Positions 34,776 through 42,455 of a DNA stretch of 43,469 bases are shown here, one piece after another. The stretch's first letter is position 1. Each line of letters opens with the position of its first letter. The stretch covers positions 1-43,469 of the forward strand of contig CAJFOI010000018.1 of NCBI GenBank assembly GCA_904396155.1, written 5' to 3'. The position numbers and the translations under genes are program-made. Below the pieces are notes generated by a model. It searched no databases. It was not told the DNA's origin and saw only the letters and a program-made list of their open reading frames with translations. The stretch comes from Candidatus Avispirillum faecium (GTDB taxonomy: Bacteria > Bacillota > Clostridia > Oscillospirales > CAG-272).

Positions 34776-35480
34776 TCACGTCGTCCCGTCGCTGCCGTTC
34801 AAAAACACTGCCGCCCGTTCGACGGCGTCCTTTGCGTCGTTCCATGGCTCGTCGGCATATCGATAGTCGAACTTTTTTACAAACCAGCTTACGTCTCCGC
34901 CCAGCTTTTCCAAAAAAGCGGCTTCTTTTTCATAAATCTGCTTGTAGAACGCGCCGAAGTCCTTCCCCTTCATCCGCTCCTTCGCCGCCTGCAGAAACTG
35001 GGCAAAATGGGGCAGGCAGAAATACGGCTGGGACAGGCACTTCTCATGAAAGGCAGTGTCGCTCTCCCAGAGGAGCGCCGCCGTCTCCAGCATATGCTGA
35101 AAGTGGAAATCTACACGGCTGCATATGTAGCAGTCCTTCGCGACCGCCGTCCATTTCTTTGCCGTGTCCGCGCCGGCGGCGCCGGGGAGCACGCCGGGCT
35201 TTTTTGCGGCGTTGTCCACCTGGGCGAGGTGGCTTTCCAGGATCAGCGCCAGGGGCAGCCGTTTCCCGGCGGCCATCAACTGCGCCATATGGGAGGCGCA
35301 GAACCCGTGGGCGTTGGTCTCCTGCCGGGTGTCCGGCTCCATCATGGCGGCGCCCAGCACCCGGTCGACCTCATCTCTGCACAGCCCTTCCCGCAGCCGG
35401 CAGAAGGGGCACCCGAGAGAAGGATCCTCCATGCCTGCTTCAAACGCTTCGTTTACCGGTATTGTGTAGATTTGTTCCAT
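34776..35480 (-). CDS. DUF6062 family cysteine-rich protein
   Basis: A 234-residue protein matching the DUF6062 family of Clostridia; function not established. It carries paired cysteines: CPFCRLREGLC near residue 22-32, a single Cys in HGFCASH, CYICSRV near residue 115-121 and two in the KCLSQPYFCLPHF stretch, which could bind zinc or an iron-sulfur cluster. There is no signal peptide or membrane segment. The start at 35480 (MEQIYTIPVNEAFEAGMEDP) follows GGAAGGGAAG. It is divergent from ogg with its own promoter. Confidence 0.75.
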   Translation of the reverse strand: MEQIYTIPVNEAFEAGMEDPSLGCPFCRLREGLCRDEVDRVLGAAMMEPDTRQETNAHGFCASHMAQLMAAGKRLPLALILESHLAQVDNAAKKPGVLPGAAGADTAKKWTAVAKDCYICSRVDFHFQHMLETAALLWESDTAFHEKCLSQPYFCLPHFAQFLQAAKERMKGKDFGAFYKQIYEKEAAFLEKLGGDVSWFVKKFDYRYADEPWNDAKDAVERAAVFLNGSDGTT

Positions 35481-35509
35481 CCCAGTTCTTCCCTTCCTGT
35501 ACTGAGAAA

Positions 35510-35538
35510 ACTGTAGCATAAAAAATTTCTTTTGTCAA
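35510..35538 (-). promoter_or_regulatory. Promoter of the DUF6062 gene
   Basis: Minus-strand TTGACA (35538-35533) and TACAGT (35515-35510), spacer 17. Confidence 0.65.
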
Positions 35539-35559
35539 TCGAAAGAGAAAGGATTCCCT

Positions 35560-36450
35560 ATGCAGAAACCCGCCATTTTTGCCAGCGAAAACGGCTGGCT
35601 GAAAATCGCTTTTTCCGGAGACTTTTCCGCTGCCCGCACCGCATTTTGCGGCCAGTGCTTTCGCTTTCGCTTCCTGCAGGGGGAATTTCCTCCCCCTCCC
35701 GCCGGCTGCGGCGCCGCCGTTTTCGGCATCGCACAGGGCAGGGCCGTCGCCTTTGCAGACGACGGAACCTATCTGTATGTTTACGCCAGCGCAGAGGATT
35801 TTCAAAATATCTGGCAGCACTACCTCTCCCTGGATGCGGACTATGAGAGCGCAAACGAAAAAATTCTCCAGGCCCTGTCCGGCGCCGGACAGGCCCACAT
35901 GCACGCGGCGCTGCATGCGGCCCGGGGCATCCGGATCCTGCGCCAGGATCCCTGGGAGACTCTGTGTTCCTTTATCCTTTCGCAAAACAACAATATCCCC
36001 CGTATTCGCAAAATCATCGAGGCGCTGTGCCAGGCATACGGGGAAGAGATTCCCGGCGGCCGTGCTTTTCCCACGCCCCGGGCGCTGGCCGATGCGGGGC
36101 GGGACGCCATATTTTCTCTGGGGGCGGGATTTCGCGCCGACTACATATGGGAGGCCGCCGGCAAAATCGCCGAAGGGACTTTTTCTCTTTCCCGGGTACA
36201 GGCGGCAGAAACTTACGAGGAAGCCCGGCAGATGCTGTGCACCCTGCGGGGCGTGGGACCCAAGGTGTCCGCCTGCGTTTTGCTTTTTGGACTTGACAGA
36301 ACGGAGGCTTTTCCCATAGATGTGTGGATGCAGAAGGTGATCGACCGCCGCTTCGGGGGGAATCTGGATCCCGCCGTGTTCGGAAACTGGGCGGGCCTTG
36401 CCCAACAATACCTGTTTTATTATGAACGCACCGCCGCCCGCTCCTCTTGA
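35560..36450 (+). CDS. ogg: 8-oxoguanine DNA glycosylase (OGG1 type)
   Basis: Base-excision glycosylase/AP lyase that removes 8-oxoguanine from DNA. The 296-residue product has the OGG N-terminal beta-barrel (FRFRFLQGEF region) and an HhH-GPD domain: QDPWETLCSFILSQNNNIPRI, the hairpin LRGVGPKVSACVLLFGLDR with catalytic Lys235, and the catalytic Asp254 in FPIDVWMQ. The 19-residue spacing of Lys and Asp matches human OGG1 (Lys249/Asp268). AAAGGA lies seven bases before the ATG. The promoter of the cobalamin operon overlaps its last codons. Confidence 0.93.
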   Translation: MQKPAIFASENGWLKIAFSGDFSAARTAFCGQCFRFRFLQGEFPPPPAGCGAAVFGIAQGRAVAFADDGTYLYVYASAEDFQNIWQHYLSLDADYESANEKILQALSGAGQAHMHAALHAARGIRILRQDPWETLCSFILSQNNNIPRIRKIIEALCQAYGEEIPGGRAFPTPRALADAGRDAIFSLGAGFRADYIWEAAGKIAEGTFSLSRVQAAETYEEARQMLCTLRGVGPKVSACVLLFGLDRTEAFPIDVWMQKVIDRRFGGNLDPAVFGNWAGLAQQYLFYYERTAARSS

Positions 36451-36475
36451 CAGAAAGCGACAGGTGCGGTATACT
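36447..36475 (+). promoter_or_regulatory. Promoter of the cobalamin-controlled operon
   Basis: TTGACA (36447-36452) and TATACT (36470-36475), spacer 17. The -35 box overlaps the ogg stop codon. Confidence 0.85.
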
Positions 36476-36482
36476 GACAAAA

Positions 36483-36640
36483 AAGAATCGCTCAACCTTT
36501 TGCAAACAGGGAAAGTACGGTGCAAATCCGTCGCAACCGCCATTGCTGTGTTAGAGGAATCCTCTTCAGTCAGAATGCCTGCTGCAATTGTGCGTGCAAT
36601 CACACTTTTGGGCAAGTGGGAAAGTGGCAAGCGTATTTTG
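36483..36640 (+). promoter_or_regulatory. Cobalamin riboswitch (short class)
   Basis: The conserved core is readable: CAGGGAAAGTACGGTGCAAA with TCCG following (36516 onward), GCAACCGCC, GCTGTG, and the B12 box AGTCAGAATGCCTGC at 36568-36582. AGAGGA/TCCTCT forms a short internal stem where larger aptamers have an extended arm, so this looks like a compact variant of the class. Cobalamin binding would lower expression of the DUF4430-ECF operon downstream through the hairpins at 36648-36721. Confidence 0.85.
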
Positions 36641-36647
36641 TTGACCT

Positions 36648-36721
36648 CCCGCCGCAGGCAGCGGCTTTTTTGCGGCGGGATTTTGACAGTATGCTCCTTT
36701 CCATGCGGGGGAGCTTTTTTG
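36648..36721 (+). terminator. Two U-tract hairpins in the riboswitch expression platform
   Basis: GCCGC-AGGCA-GCGGC followed by TTTTTT (36651-36671) and GCTCC...GGAGC followed by TTTTTT (36693-36720) are both terminator-shaped. CCCGCCGC (36648-36655) can instead pair with GCGGCGGG (36672-36679), which would break the first. Which one responds to the aptamer cannot be decided by eye. Confidence 0.65.
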
Positions 36722-36789
36722 TTTCTTTTTTTCTTCCTCCAAAACAGGCGGCAGACGCCGTCAAAATCAAAGAAAGGTGCAATCAGACG

Positions 36790-37272
36790 ATGCAAAACAA
36801 GGGAATTGCAAGACTTCTGGCCCTGCTGCTGGCAGCGGTACTGCTGTTTTCTCTGGCTGCCTGCCAGAGCGCAGATGAGGGCGGGCAAGGATCGGAAACC
36901 ACCCAGGCGCCGGAGACGACCGATGCGCAAAACACGGTTACAGTGGAGATCCGCTGTGACGACACGGTGACGGAGGATGTGTGGGCGGATCCCATAATCC
37001 TTGCGCAGACAGAATACTCCTTCGAGGGAGAAGTGGACGCCTTTACCGCACTGACAGACGTGGCGGAGGAAAACGACATTGTCCTCGTGGACTCCGACGG
37101 ATATGTCACCGGCATCGGGGGGCTTTCCGCCGGAGACGCAGGCGAAGCCTCCGGATGGATGTTCCAGGTAAACGGAGAGCTGGCATCCGTAGGCGCACCG
37201 GACTACACGCTCCAGGACGGAGACGCGCTGGTGTGGTTCTATACCGCCGACTACAACACCTACTATAACTGA
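36790..37272 (+). CDS. DUF4430 lipoprotein, probable cobalamin binder
   Basis: A 160-residue exported lipoprotein. The signal peptide is clear (MQNKGIARLLALLLAAVLLF) with the lipobox LAAC at about residues 24-27; a short Thr/Glu/Gly linker leads to a DUF4430 domain (FEGEVDAFTALTDVAEENDI, then GGLSAGDAGEASGWMFQVNG and DALVWFYT). DUF4430 resembles the C-terminal beta-domain of transcobalamin and intrinsic factor. Together with the cobalamin riboswitch in front and the ECF transporter behind, a role in capturing cobalamin or a related corrinoid at the cell surface is a well-supported inference. EcfT follows after 18 bases. Confidence 0.88.
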   Translation: MQNKGIARLLALLLAAVLLFSLAACQSADEGGQGSETTQAPETTDAQNTVTVEIRCDDTVTEDVWADPIILAQTEYSFEGEVDAFTALTDVAEENDIVLVDSDGYVTGIGGLSAGDAGEASGWMFQVNGELASVGAPDYTLQDGDALVWFYTADYNTYYN

Positions 37273-37290
37273 TTTTTGAAGGGAGCCGCC

Positions 37291-38175
37291 ATGAAAAAAA
37301 CAGACACATGCCATCCGCTGCCGCTGCTGCTGTTTTTTGTGGCGGCTGTACTTTTTTCCGTACTGTATATGCACCCCGTCCCCGCGCTGCTGTCTCTTTT
37401 GGGCGCGGTGTGCTTTCTCAGTCTGTATCAGCCTATCCCCCTGCGGGAAATTCCATATCTCATCATACTTTTCCTGGCGGTCTCTCTGACAAATCCTGTT
37501 TTCACCCTCCGGGGGCGGACGGTGCTCTTTTTTCTCTTGGACATCCCCATCACGCTGGAATCCCTTGCGGCCGGCGCCACAAACGCCACGCTTCTTCTGG
37601 CTGCGCTTTTGTGGTGCCGGGCGCTGTTTTACTGCCTGGACGGAGACCGGCTTTTGTATCTCTTCGGAAAACGAGCGCCGAAAACGGCGCTGATTCTCTC
37701 CATGACGCTGCGATTCATCCCCATGCTCACCCGCCGCCTTCGAGAGATCCGGACGGCACAGCAGGGCTGCGGCGGCACCGGCGCGGGAAAGCTTCGCTCT
37801 GTCGCCCTGTATTTCAGTGCCCTGGTCACTTGTGCCCTGGAGGACAGCGTCACCGCCGGAGCCTCCATGGAGTGCCGGGGAGGGGATCTGCCCGGCCGCA
37901 GCTTTTGGGCGCCCTACGTATTTACCCGGCGGGACAAGGGAATCACTGCTGTCCTTCTTTTGTTTCTGGCGGGGATTCTGGCACTGACGGCGGCCGGTGC
38001 CGGCGCATTTCGGTTTTATCCCGCCCTGTCCGGGATTTGGGACGCACCGCTTTCCCTGCCATTTTACTGTATATACGGCCTTTTCATGCTGCTTCCCGCC
38101 CTGTGGGAGGCGTGGGCGCATATATCCTACGCCCGGGCGCTCTCCCGGGCCTTCCCCGCCGGCGCCGGCAAATAA
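37291..38175 (+). CDS. ecfT: ECF transporter transmembrane subunit EcfT
   Basis: A 294-residue EcfT, the membrane scaffold that couples ATP hydrolysis to the substrate-binding S component. About six hydrophobic helices are visible, and the coupling-helix signature appears in the soluble part: LRFIPMLTRRLREIRTAQQ and later SVTAGASMECRGGDLPGR (the two short Ala-Arg-Gly type motifs that contact the ATPases). AGGGAG lies six bases before the ATG. It is the second gene of the riboswitch-controlled operon, 17 bases ahead of the ATPase gene. Confidence 0.9.
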   Translation: MKKTDTCHPLPLLLFFVAAVLFSVLYMHPVPALLSLLGAVCFLSLYQPIPLREIPYLIILFLAVSLTNPVFTLRGRTVLFFLLDIPITLESLAAGATNATLLLAALLWCRALFYCLDGDRLLYLFGKRAPKTALILSMTLRFIPMLTRRLREIRTAQQGCGGTGAGKLRSVALYFSALVTCALEDSVTAGASMECRGGDLPGRSFWAPYVFTRRDKGITAVLLLFLAGILALTAAGAGAFRFYPALSGIWDAPLSLPFYCIYGLFMLLPALWEAWAHISYARALSRAFPAGAGK

Positions 38176-38192
38176 CGAAAGGAGGTATTCCC

Positions 38193-39818
38193 GTGCATCC
38201 ATGCTTTACCGTTGAAGGTCTTTCCTTCACTTACCCGCAAAGCATATCTCCCGCGCTGGAGAATGTCAATCTTACGATAGAGGAAGGGGCTTTTCTTCTG
38301 CTGTGCGGCAAAACGGGGTCGGGAAAAAGCACCCTGCTGCGTATGCTGAAGCGGGAGATGACGCCCCACGGCACGCTTCGGGGCAGGCGGTTGTATGGAG
38401 ATACGGACATCGCCGCCCTGGACGGCCGCGTGTCCGCCTCCAAAATCGGCTACATCATGCAGGATCCGGACGCCCAGCTGGTGTGCGATTCCGTTGCCCG
38501 GGAGATGGCCTACGGACTGGAGAACCTGGGGACTCCTTCCGATGGGATCCGCCGCACTGTAGCGGAGACGGCCAGCCGGCTGGGGCTTGCCGGTATATTC
38601 CACGCCCGCACCGACCGGCTTTCCAGCGGGCAAAAGCAGCTGGTGGCCCTGGCCGCAGTGCTTGCCATGGGTGCCAGAGTCCTTTTGCTGGACGAGCCCT
38701 GCTCCATGCTGGATCCCATCGCCGCAGCGGACTTCCTCGCCGTACTGGAGCGACTCCATCGAGAAGAGGGAATTACCATTATTATGACCGACCACCGCCT
38801 GGAAAGCGTGCTTCCCCTCTGCACCGGTGCGGTTGTGCTGGACGAGGGAAAGGTCATCTTTTCCGGCCCGGCAAAAGACGCTCCTGCCGCCATTGCCGCA
38901 GCGGGGCTGGAGGCTGCGCTGCCCGCCGCCTCCCGGATTTTCCTGAAAACGGGGGGAGAGGGCCCCTGTCCCCTTTCCGTTGGAGAAGGCAGACGGTATC
39001 TGTCCCGTATCACGGCTGGCGGGGTTTTGGAAGCGCAGGTACCAAATCCCACGTCAAGGGATTTTGCAAAACCGGTCCTCCAGGTGCGGGATGCGTGGTT
39101 TCGCTATCATAAAAAAGACTCGGACGTGCTGCGGGGGCTGGAGCTCTCCTTGTATTCTGGAGAAGTGCTGGCACTCCTCGGCGCCTGCGGCAGCGGAAAA
39201 ACCACCGCCCTGTCTCTGATGGCAGGGCTGTTGCACCCCTACAGCGGGTCGGTGAAATTTTCCTGCAAAAAAAATCCGACAGCCATGCTGCCGGCCAACA
39301 GCGGGGATCTGTTTCTCCATGACACGGTGCGGGGGGATTTGGAGCAGGCGGCCGCGCATACGGGACGGGGGACGGAGGCAGTGGAGGAGACGGCGGCGAT
39401 GCTGGGCGCCGCGCATCTTCTAAAGAGAAATCCCCGGGACCTCAGCGGGGGAGAGCGGCAGAAATGTGCTCTGTGTCGGCTGCTGCTCACCGACGCACCT
39501 GTCCTGTTGCTGGATGAGCCGGCAAGAGGGCTGGATGCACCGGCCAGAGGGGAGCTGTCCCGGATTTTGCGGGAGCTTGCCCGCAGCGGCAAGGCCGTGC
39601 TGCTTGTCACCCACGATGTGGCGTTTGCCGCGGACACGGCGGACCGATGCGGTTTGTTTTTCGACGGAAAAGTGATCGTGCAGGAGGATGCCTTTTCCTT
39701 TTTTACCGGCAGTACGGCATATACCACCGCGGCCCGGCGGATCTCAGCGGGCATCACCGCACCCGCCTTTACGGTAGATCAGGTGACGGCGCAGCTTTGC
39801 GGGAGGCGGGACCGATGA
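38193..39818 (+). CDS. Fused ECF transporter ATPase (EcfA-EcfA')
   Basis: A 541-residue protein with two complete ABC ATPase modules in one chain, replacing the separate EcfA1 and EcfA2. Module one: Walker A GKTGSGKST (residues about 38-46), signature LSSGQKQLVALA and Walker B VLLLDEPCSMLD. Module two: Walker A GACGSGKTT (about 329-337), signature LSGGERQKCALC and VLLLDEPARGLD. The start is GTG at 38193 with AAGGAGG eight bases upstream; the frame is open far to the left only as a shadow of ecfT. The stop overlaps the S-component start as ATGA. Confidence 0.94.
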   Translation: MHPCFTVEGLSFTYPQSISPALENVNLTIEEGAFLLLCGKTGSGKSTLLRMLKREMTPHGTLRGRRLYGDTDIAALDGRVSASKIGYIMQDPDAQLVCDSVAREMAYGLENLGTPSDGIRRTVAETASRLGLAGIFHARTDRLSSGQKQLVALAAVLAMGARVLLLDEPCSMLDPIAAADFLAVLERLHREEGITIIMTDHRLESVLPLCTGAVVLDEGKVIFSGPAKDAPAAIAAAGLEAALPAASRIFLKTGGEGPCPLSVGEGRRYLSRITAGGVLEAQVPNPTSRDFAKPVLQVRDAWFRYHKKDSDVLRGLELSLYSGEVLALLGACGSGKTTALSLMAGLLHPYSGSVKFSCKKNPTAMLPANSGDLFLHDTVRGDLEQAAAHTGRGTEAVEETAAMLGAAHLLKRNPRDLSGGERQKCALCRLLLTDAPVLLLDEPARGLDAPARGELSRILRELARSGKAVLLVTHDVAFAADTADRCGLFFDGKVIVQEDAFSFFTGSTAYTTAARRISAGITAPAFTVDQVTAQLCGRRDR

Positions 39819-40507
39819 AAAAACGGTTCGTTTTGTTTCTTTGCCTTTTTGGAATCGCCGCCGCCGTGGGCGGTGCGATCCTGTTTCCTGCGAAGGGCTG
39901 GGCCTGGTCCAGCCTGCTGCTCGCCGCCGCGGCACTGGTCCTTTCTTTTTCCGCCTTTGAAGGATGGCGGATGCGGGCGGGAGAAGCGGCCTTGCTGGCT
40001 GTGCTGTGCGCCCTTTCCGTCTGCTCCCGGACCGTTTTTGTATGGCTTCCCCATTTTAAGCCGGTGAGCGCCATGACCATCATCTGCGGGATGTACCTGG
40101 GTCCCAGGGTGGGATTTTTCACCGGGGCGATGACCGCTCTTGTGTCCAACTTTTTGTTTGGGCAGGGGCCCTGGACGCCCTTTCAGATGCTCACCTGGGG
40201 GATCATCGGATTTTTGTCCGGTGCCCTCGGGGGGCTTTTGAAAAAAAGCCGAATACTCCTCTTTCTTCACGGGGGGCTGTGCGGGATTTTGTTTTCCCTT
40301 ATGATGGATCTGTGGTCCATGGTGTGGCTGGCAGGCGAAGCAAGTCTGGGTACGTGGCTGGCACTTGTTGCCACTGCGCTGCCCATGACCGTCACCTATG
40401 CCGTGTCGAATATCCTGTTCCTGGCGCTGCTGGCCGGCCCCATCGGAAAAAAGCTTGTGCGCATGCAGGTGCGGTACGGCTTTTTTGCGGTATCTGCCGG
40501 AGAATAA
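39815..40507 (+). CDS. ECF transporter substrate-binding S component
   Basis: A 230-residue membrane protein with about seven hydrophobic helices. The part from VCALSVCSRTVFVWLPHFKP onward is typical of S components, with MYLGPRVGFFTGAMTALVSN (the AxxxA-type coupling helix region) and FGQGPWTPFQMLTWGIIGFLSG. Its operon (cobalamin riboswitch, DUF4430 lipoprotein, EcfT, fused EcfA) makes cobalamin or a cobalamin precursor the likely substrate. It overlaps the ATPase gene by four bases. A first hydrophobic pair (residues about 5-45) precedes the core and is longer than in minimal S components. Confidence 0.88.
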   Translation: MKKRFVLFLCLFGIAAAVGGAILFPAKGWAWSSLLLAAAALVLSFSAFEGWRMRAGEAALLAVLCALSVCSRTVFVWLPHFKPVSAMTIICGMYLGPRVGFFTGAMTALVSNFLFGQGPWTPFQMLTWGIIGFLSGALGGLLKKSRILLFLHGGLCGILFSLMMDLWSMVWLAGEASLGTWLALVATALPMTVTYAVSNILFLALLAGPIGKKLVRMQVRYGFFAVSAGE

Positions 40508-40509
40508 GC

Positions 40510-41085
40510 AGGACAATCCCTCACCCGCTTCGCGGGAGCTCCCTTAGCGGCTCTGCAAGAGACGCCCACATGGGAGCCTGCACAAACCTAAGCCTCCCCT
40601 GTGCGGGGCTGCGCAGCTACATAAGGGGGACTTATTCCAACGTCTTAGCCTCCCCTGTGCAAGGGGAGGTGGCTCGCCGCAGGCGAGCCGGAAGGGTTGT
40701 GAGAAGACAATCCCCCTGTCAGCTGACGCTGACACCCCCCTTTACACAAGGGGGGCTTAGCAAGCCTACCCTTCGTCGGGGCTGCGCAGCAGACCCGGGG
40801 GTGGTGCCGCTTTAGCGGCGGAGGGGTTGTAAGCGGAGGGGTTGAAAAAGAAGACAATCCCCCTGTCAGCTGACGCTGACATCCCCCTTTACACAAGGGG
40901 GACTTATTTTAACTTCCAAGCCTCCCCCTATGTGGGGGCTGCACAGCAGACCCGGGGGTGGTGCCGCGGTGAAACCGTGGCGGAGGGGTTGTAAGCGGAG
41001 GGGTTGTAAAGGAAACATCCCTCTGTCTCCGTATATGCGGAGACAGCCCCCTTTGCGGCTCTGTAAGAGACGCTCACAAGGGAGC
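40510..41085. repeat. Intergenic hairpin-repeat cluster 11
   Basis: About 575 bases with no gene. Inner palindromes: CCCGC-TTC-GCGGG near 40526, GGCTCGCC-GCA-GGCGAGCC (40671-40689), GTCAGC-TGAC-GCTGAC (40718-40733 and near 40868), GCCGC-TTTA-GCGGC near 40807, CCGCGGT-GAA-ACCGTGG near 40967, and CTGTCTCCG...CGGAGACAG (41023-41046). The phrase GTAAGCGGAGGGGTTG occurs twice (near 40830 and 40992), a sign of tandem growth. Confidence 0.92.
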
Positions 41086-41105
41086 CTGGAATATATAAAA
41101 TAATG

Positions 41106-41135
41106 TTGACTTGACCCCCCGGATAGTGGTATAAT
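41106..41135 (+). promoter_or_regulatory. Promoter of the ATPase-MGS-like-ymdB unit
   Basis: TTGACT (41106-41111) and TATAAT (41130-41135, preceded by TGG), spacer 18, directly after repeat cluster 11. Confidence 0.75.
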
Positions 41136-41182
41136 AAAATCCTATAAGTGGGCTTTACAGTCCTGGAAAAGGGTGAGGGGAT

Positions 41183-41980
41183 ATGACGGGAAAGGTGCTG
41201 CTTTTTGCTTCCTCCAAGGGAGGGGTGGGAAAATCCACCGTGGCGCTGGGTGTGGCCCGTGCCCTCGCCGGGGCAGGACGCCGGGTGCTGCTGGCAGATC
41301 TCGATTTTGAAAGTCCCTGCCTGGATCTTTTGTGCAAAGTAGAGGACCGCGTGCTGTATACCGGGGCGGACGTGGCCCAGGGGATCTGTTCTCCCAAAGA
41401 TGCGCTTCTGCGTCCGTACGACGGTCTGGAGCTTTATCTGCTTCCCGCTGTCTTCAGCGGGAATGCTGCCGCCTCCCTGGACGCGACCGCAGGGATTTCC
41501 CCCTTGAAAGGGGCTGTGGATGCGGCCGCGGAGGAGATCGATGCGTCTTACGTCCTTCTGGACACGGGAGCCGGTGTCAGCAGGGGGCTGGAGACTGCGG
41601 CAGCCCTGGCGCAGGGTGCGGTCGTTGTGGCCGGACATACGCCGGCCGGCATCCGCTCTGCGGGATATACAGGGCAGCGGCTGCTGGAGCGGGGGATCAC
41701 AGAGCTGTATCTGGTGATCAACCCCTTTGACGTGGAGGCTGCCGGGGAGAAAAAAAGGCGGCGCCACAGTATGCTGGAGATCATCGACGGGGTGGGGATT
41801 CCTCTGCTTGGGGTGGTGCCCTACGACTACGCGCTGCTGCTGTCTCAGGAAGGGCGCGAAGGTGCGGGGCCGTCTGCGGCGGCGTTCTCCAACATTGCAG
41901 CCCGGCTGGAGGGACAAGATGTCCCCCTGTTTTCGGGGCTTCCCAAGATACGAAAGCAAAAACGCACGTTATTCAGATAA
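41183..41980 (+). CDS. MinD/ParA-type ATPase
   Basis: A 265-residue ATPase of the deviant-Walker (MinD/ParA/MRP) group: the signature KGGVGKST is near residues 11-18, followed by VLLADLDFESPCLD (switch I region) and YVLLDTGAGVS (switch II). No ParB, MinC, MinE or flagellar gene is near, and the C-terminus (RKQKRTLFR) is basic rather than a clear amphipathic membrane helix. It therefore cannot be assigned to chromosome partition or division-site placement. GGTGAGGGG precedes the ATG. The methylglyoxal-synthase-like gene begins 40 bases after its stop. Confidence 0.88.
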   Translation: MTGKVLLFASSKGGVGKSTVALGVARALAGAGRRVLLADLDFESPCLDLLCKVEDRVLYTGADVAQGICSPKDALLRPYDGLELYLLPAVFSGNAAASLDATAGISPLKGAVDAAAEEIDASYVLLDTGAGVSRGLETAAALAQGAVVVAGHTPAGIRSAGYTGQRLLERGITELYLVINPFDVEAAGEKKRRRHSMLEIIDGVGIPLLGVVPYDYALLLSQEGREGAGPSAAAFSNIAARLEGQDVPLFSGLPKIRKQKRTLFR

Positions 41981-42020
41981 AAATCCGGACAAAATAAAGG
42001 AAAGGCATGGTATTTGCACA

Positions 42021-42455
42021 ATGGAAATCGCTTTGATTGCAGACGACGCAAAAAAAGAACTGATGACACAGTTTTGCATCGCGTATTGCGGGATCCTCTC
42101 CAAGCACAAGCTGTGCTCCACCAGTATCACAGGAAGGTATGTCGCGGAGGCCACGGGGCTGGAGATTGAAAAGCTGCTCCCCGGCAGTCACGGCGGCGTA
42201 CAACAGATCTGTTCCCGGGTGTCTTACAATGAAATCGACGTGGTGCTTTTCTTCCGCAGCCCGGACTGGGACGCTGCCTCTAAGGAAGAAGAGTACGAGC
42301 TGCTGCGCGCCTGCGATACGCAGAATATCCCCATTGCCACCAATATCGCCACGGCGGAGGTCCTGATCACCGCACTGGACCGGGGGGATCTGGACTGGCG
42401 GGAAATTGTCAATCCCAAGTCCGACTACAACAGAAAGAAAATGAAACGGTTTTGA
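42021..42455 (+). CDS. Methylglyoxal-synthase-fold protein lacking catalytic residues
   Basis: A 144-residue protein clearly built like methylglyoxal synthase (MEIALIADDAKKELM, GRYVAEATGL, GGVQQICS, EIDVVLFFR and IPIATNIATAEVLI), but the active site is not kept. Compared with E. coli MgsA: catalytic Asp71 of GGDQQ is Val60, Asp91 is Ser80, His98 is Ser87, Asp101 is Glu90, His19 is Asp8, and the phosphate-loop Thr47 is Ile36 (Thr45 and Thr48 remain as Thr34 and Thr37). Methylglyoxal production is therefore doubtful; a phosphate- or metabolite-sensing role is inferred. The start is set by homology; AAAGGAAAGG lies about 15 bases upstream. Its stop overlaps the ymdB start (TGATG). Confidence 0.85.
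   Translation: MEIALIADDAKKELMTQFCIAYCGILSKHKLCSTSITGRYVAEATGLEIEKLLPGSHGGVQQICSRVSYNEIDVVLFFRSPDWDAASKEEEYELLRACDTQNIPIATNIATAEVLITALDRGDLDWREIVNPKSDYNRKKMKRF

Noticed and set aside
36651-36679. Treating the 36651-36671 hairpin as a simple ogg terminator
   Set aside because: It lies 200 bases after ogg and downstream of a promoter and a cobalamin aptamer, so it belongs to the riboswitch platform.
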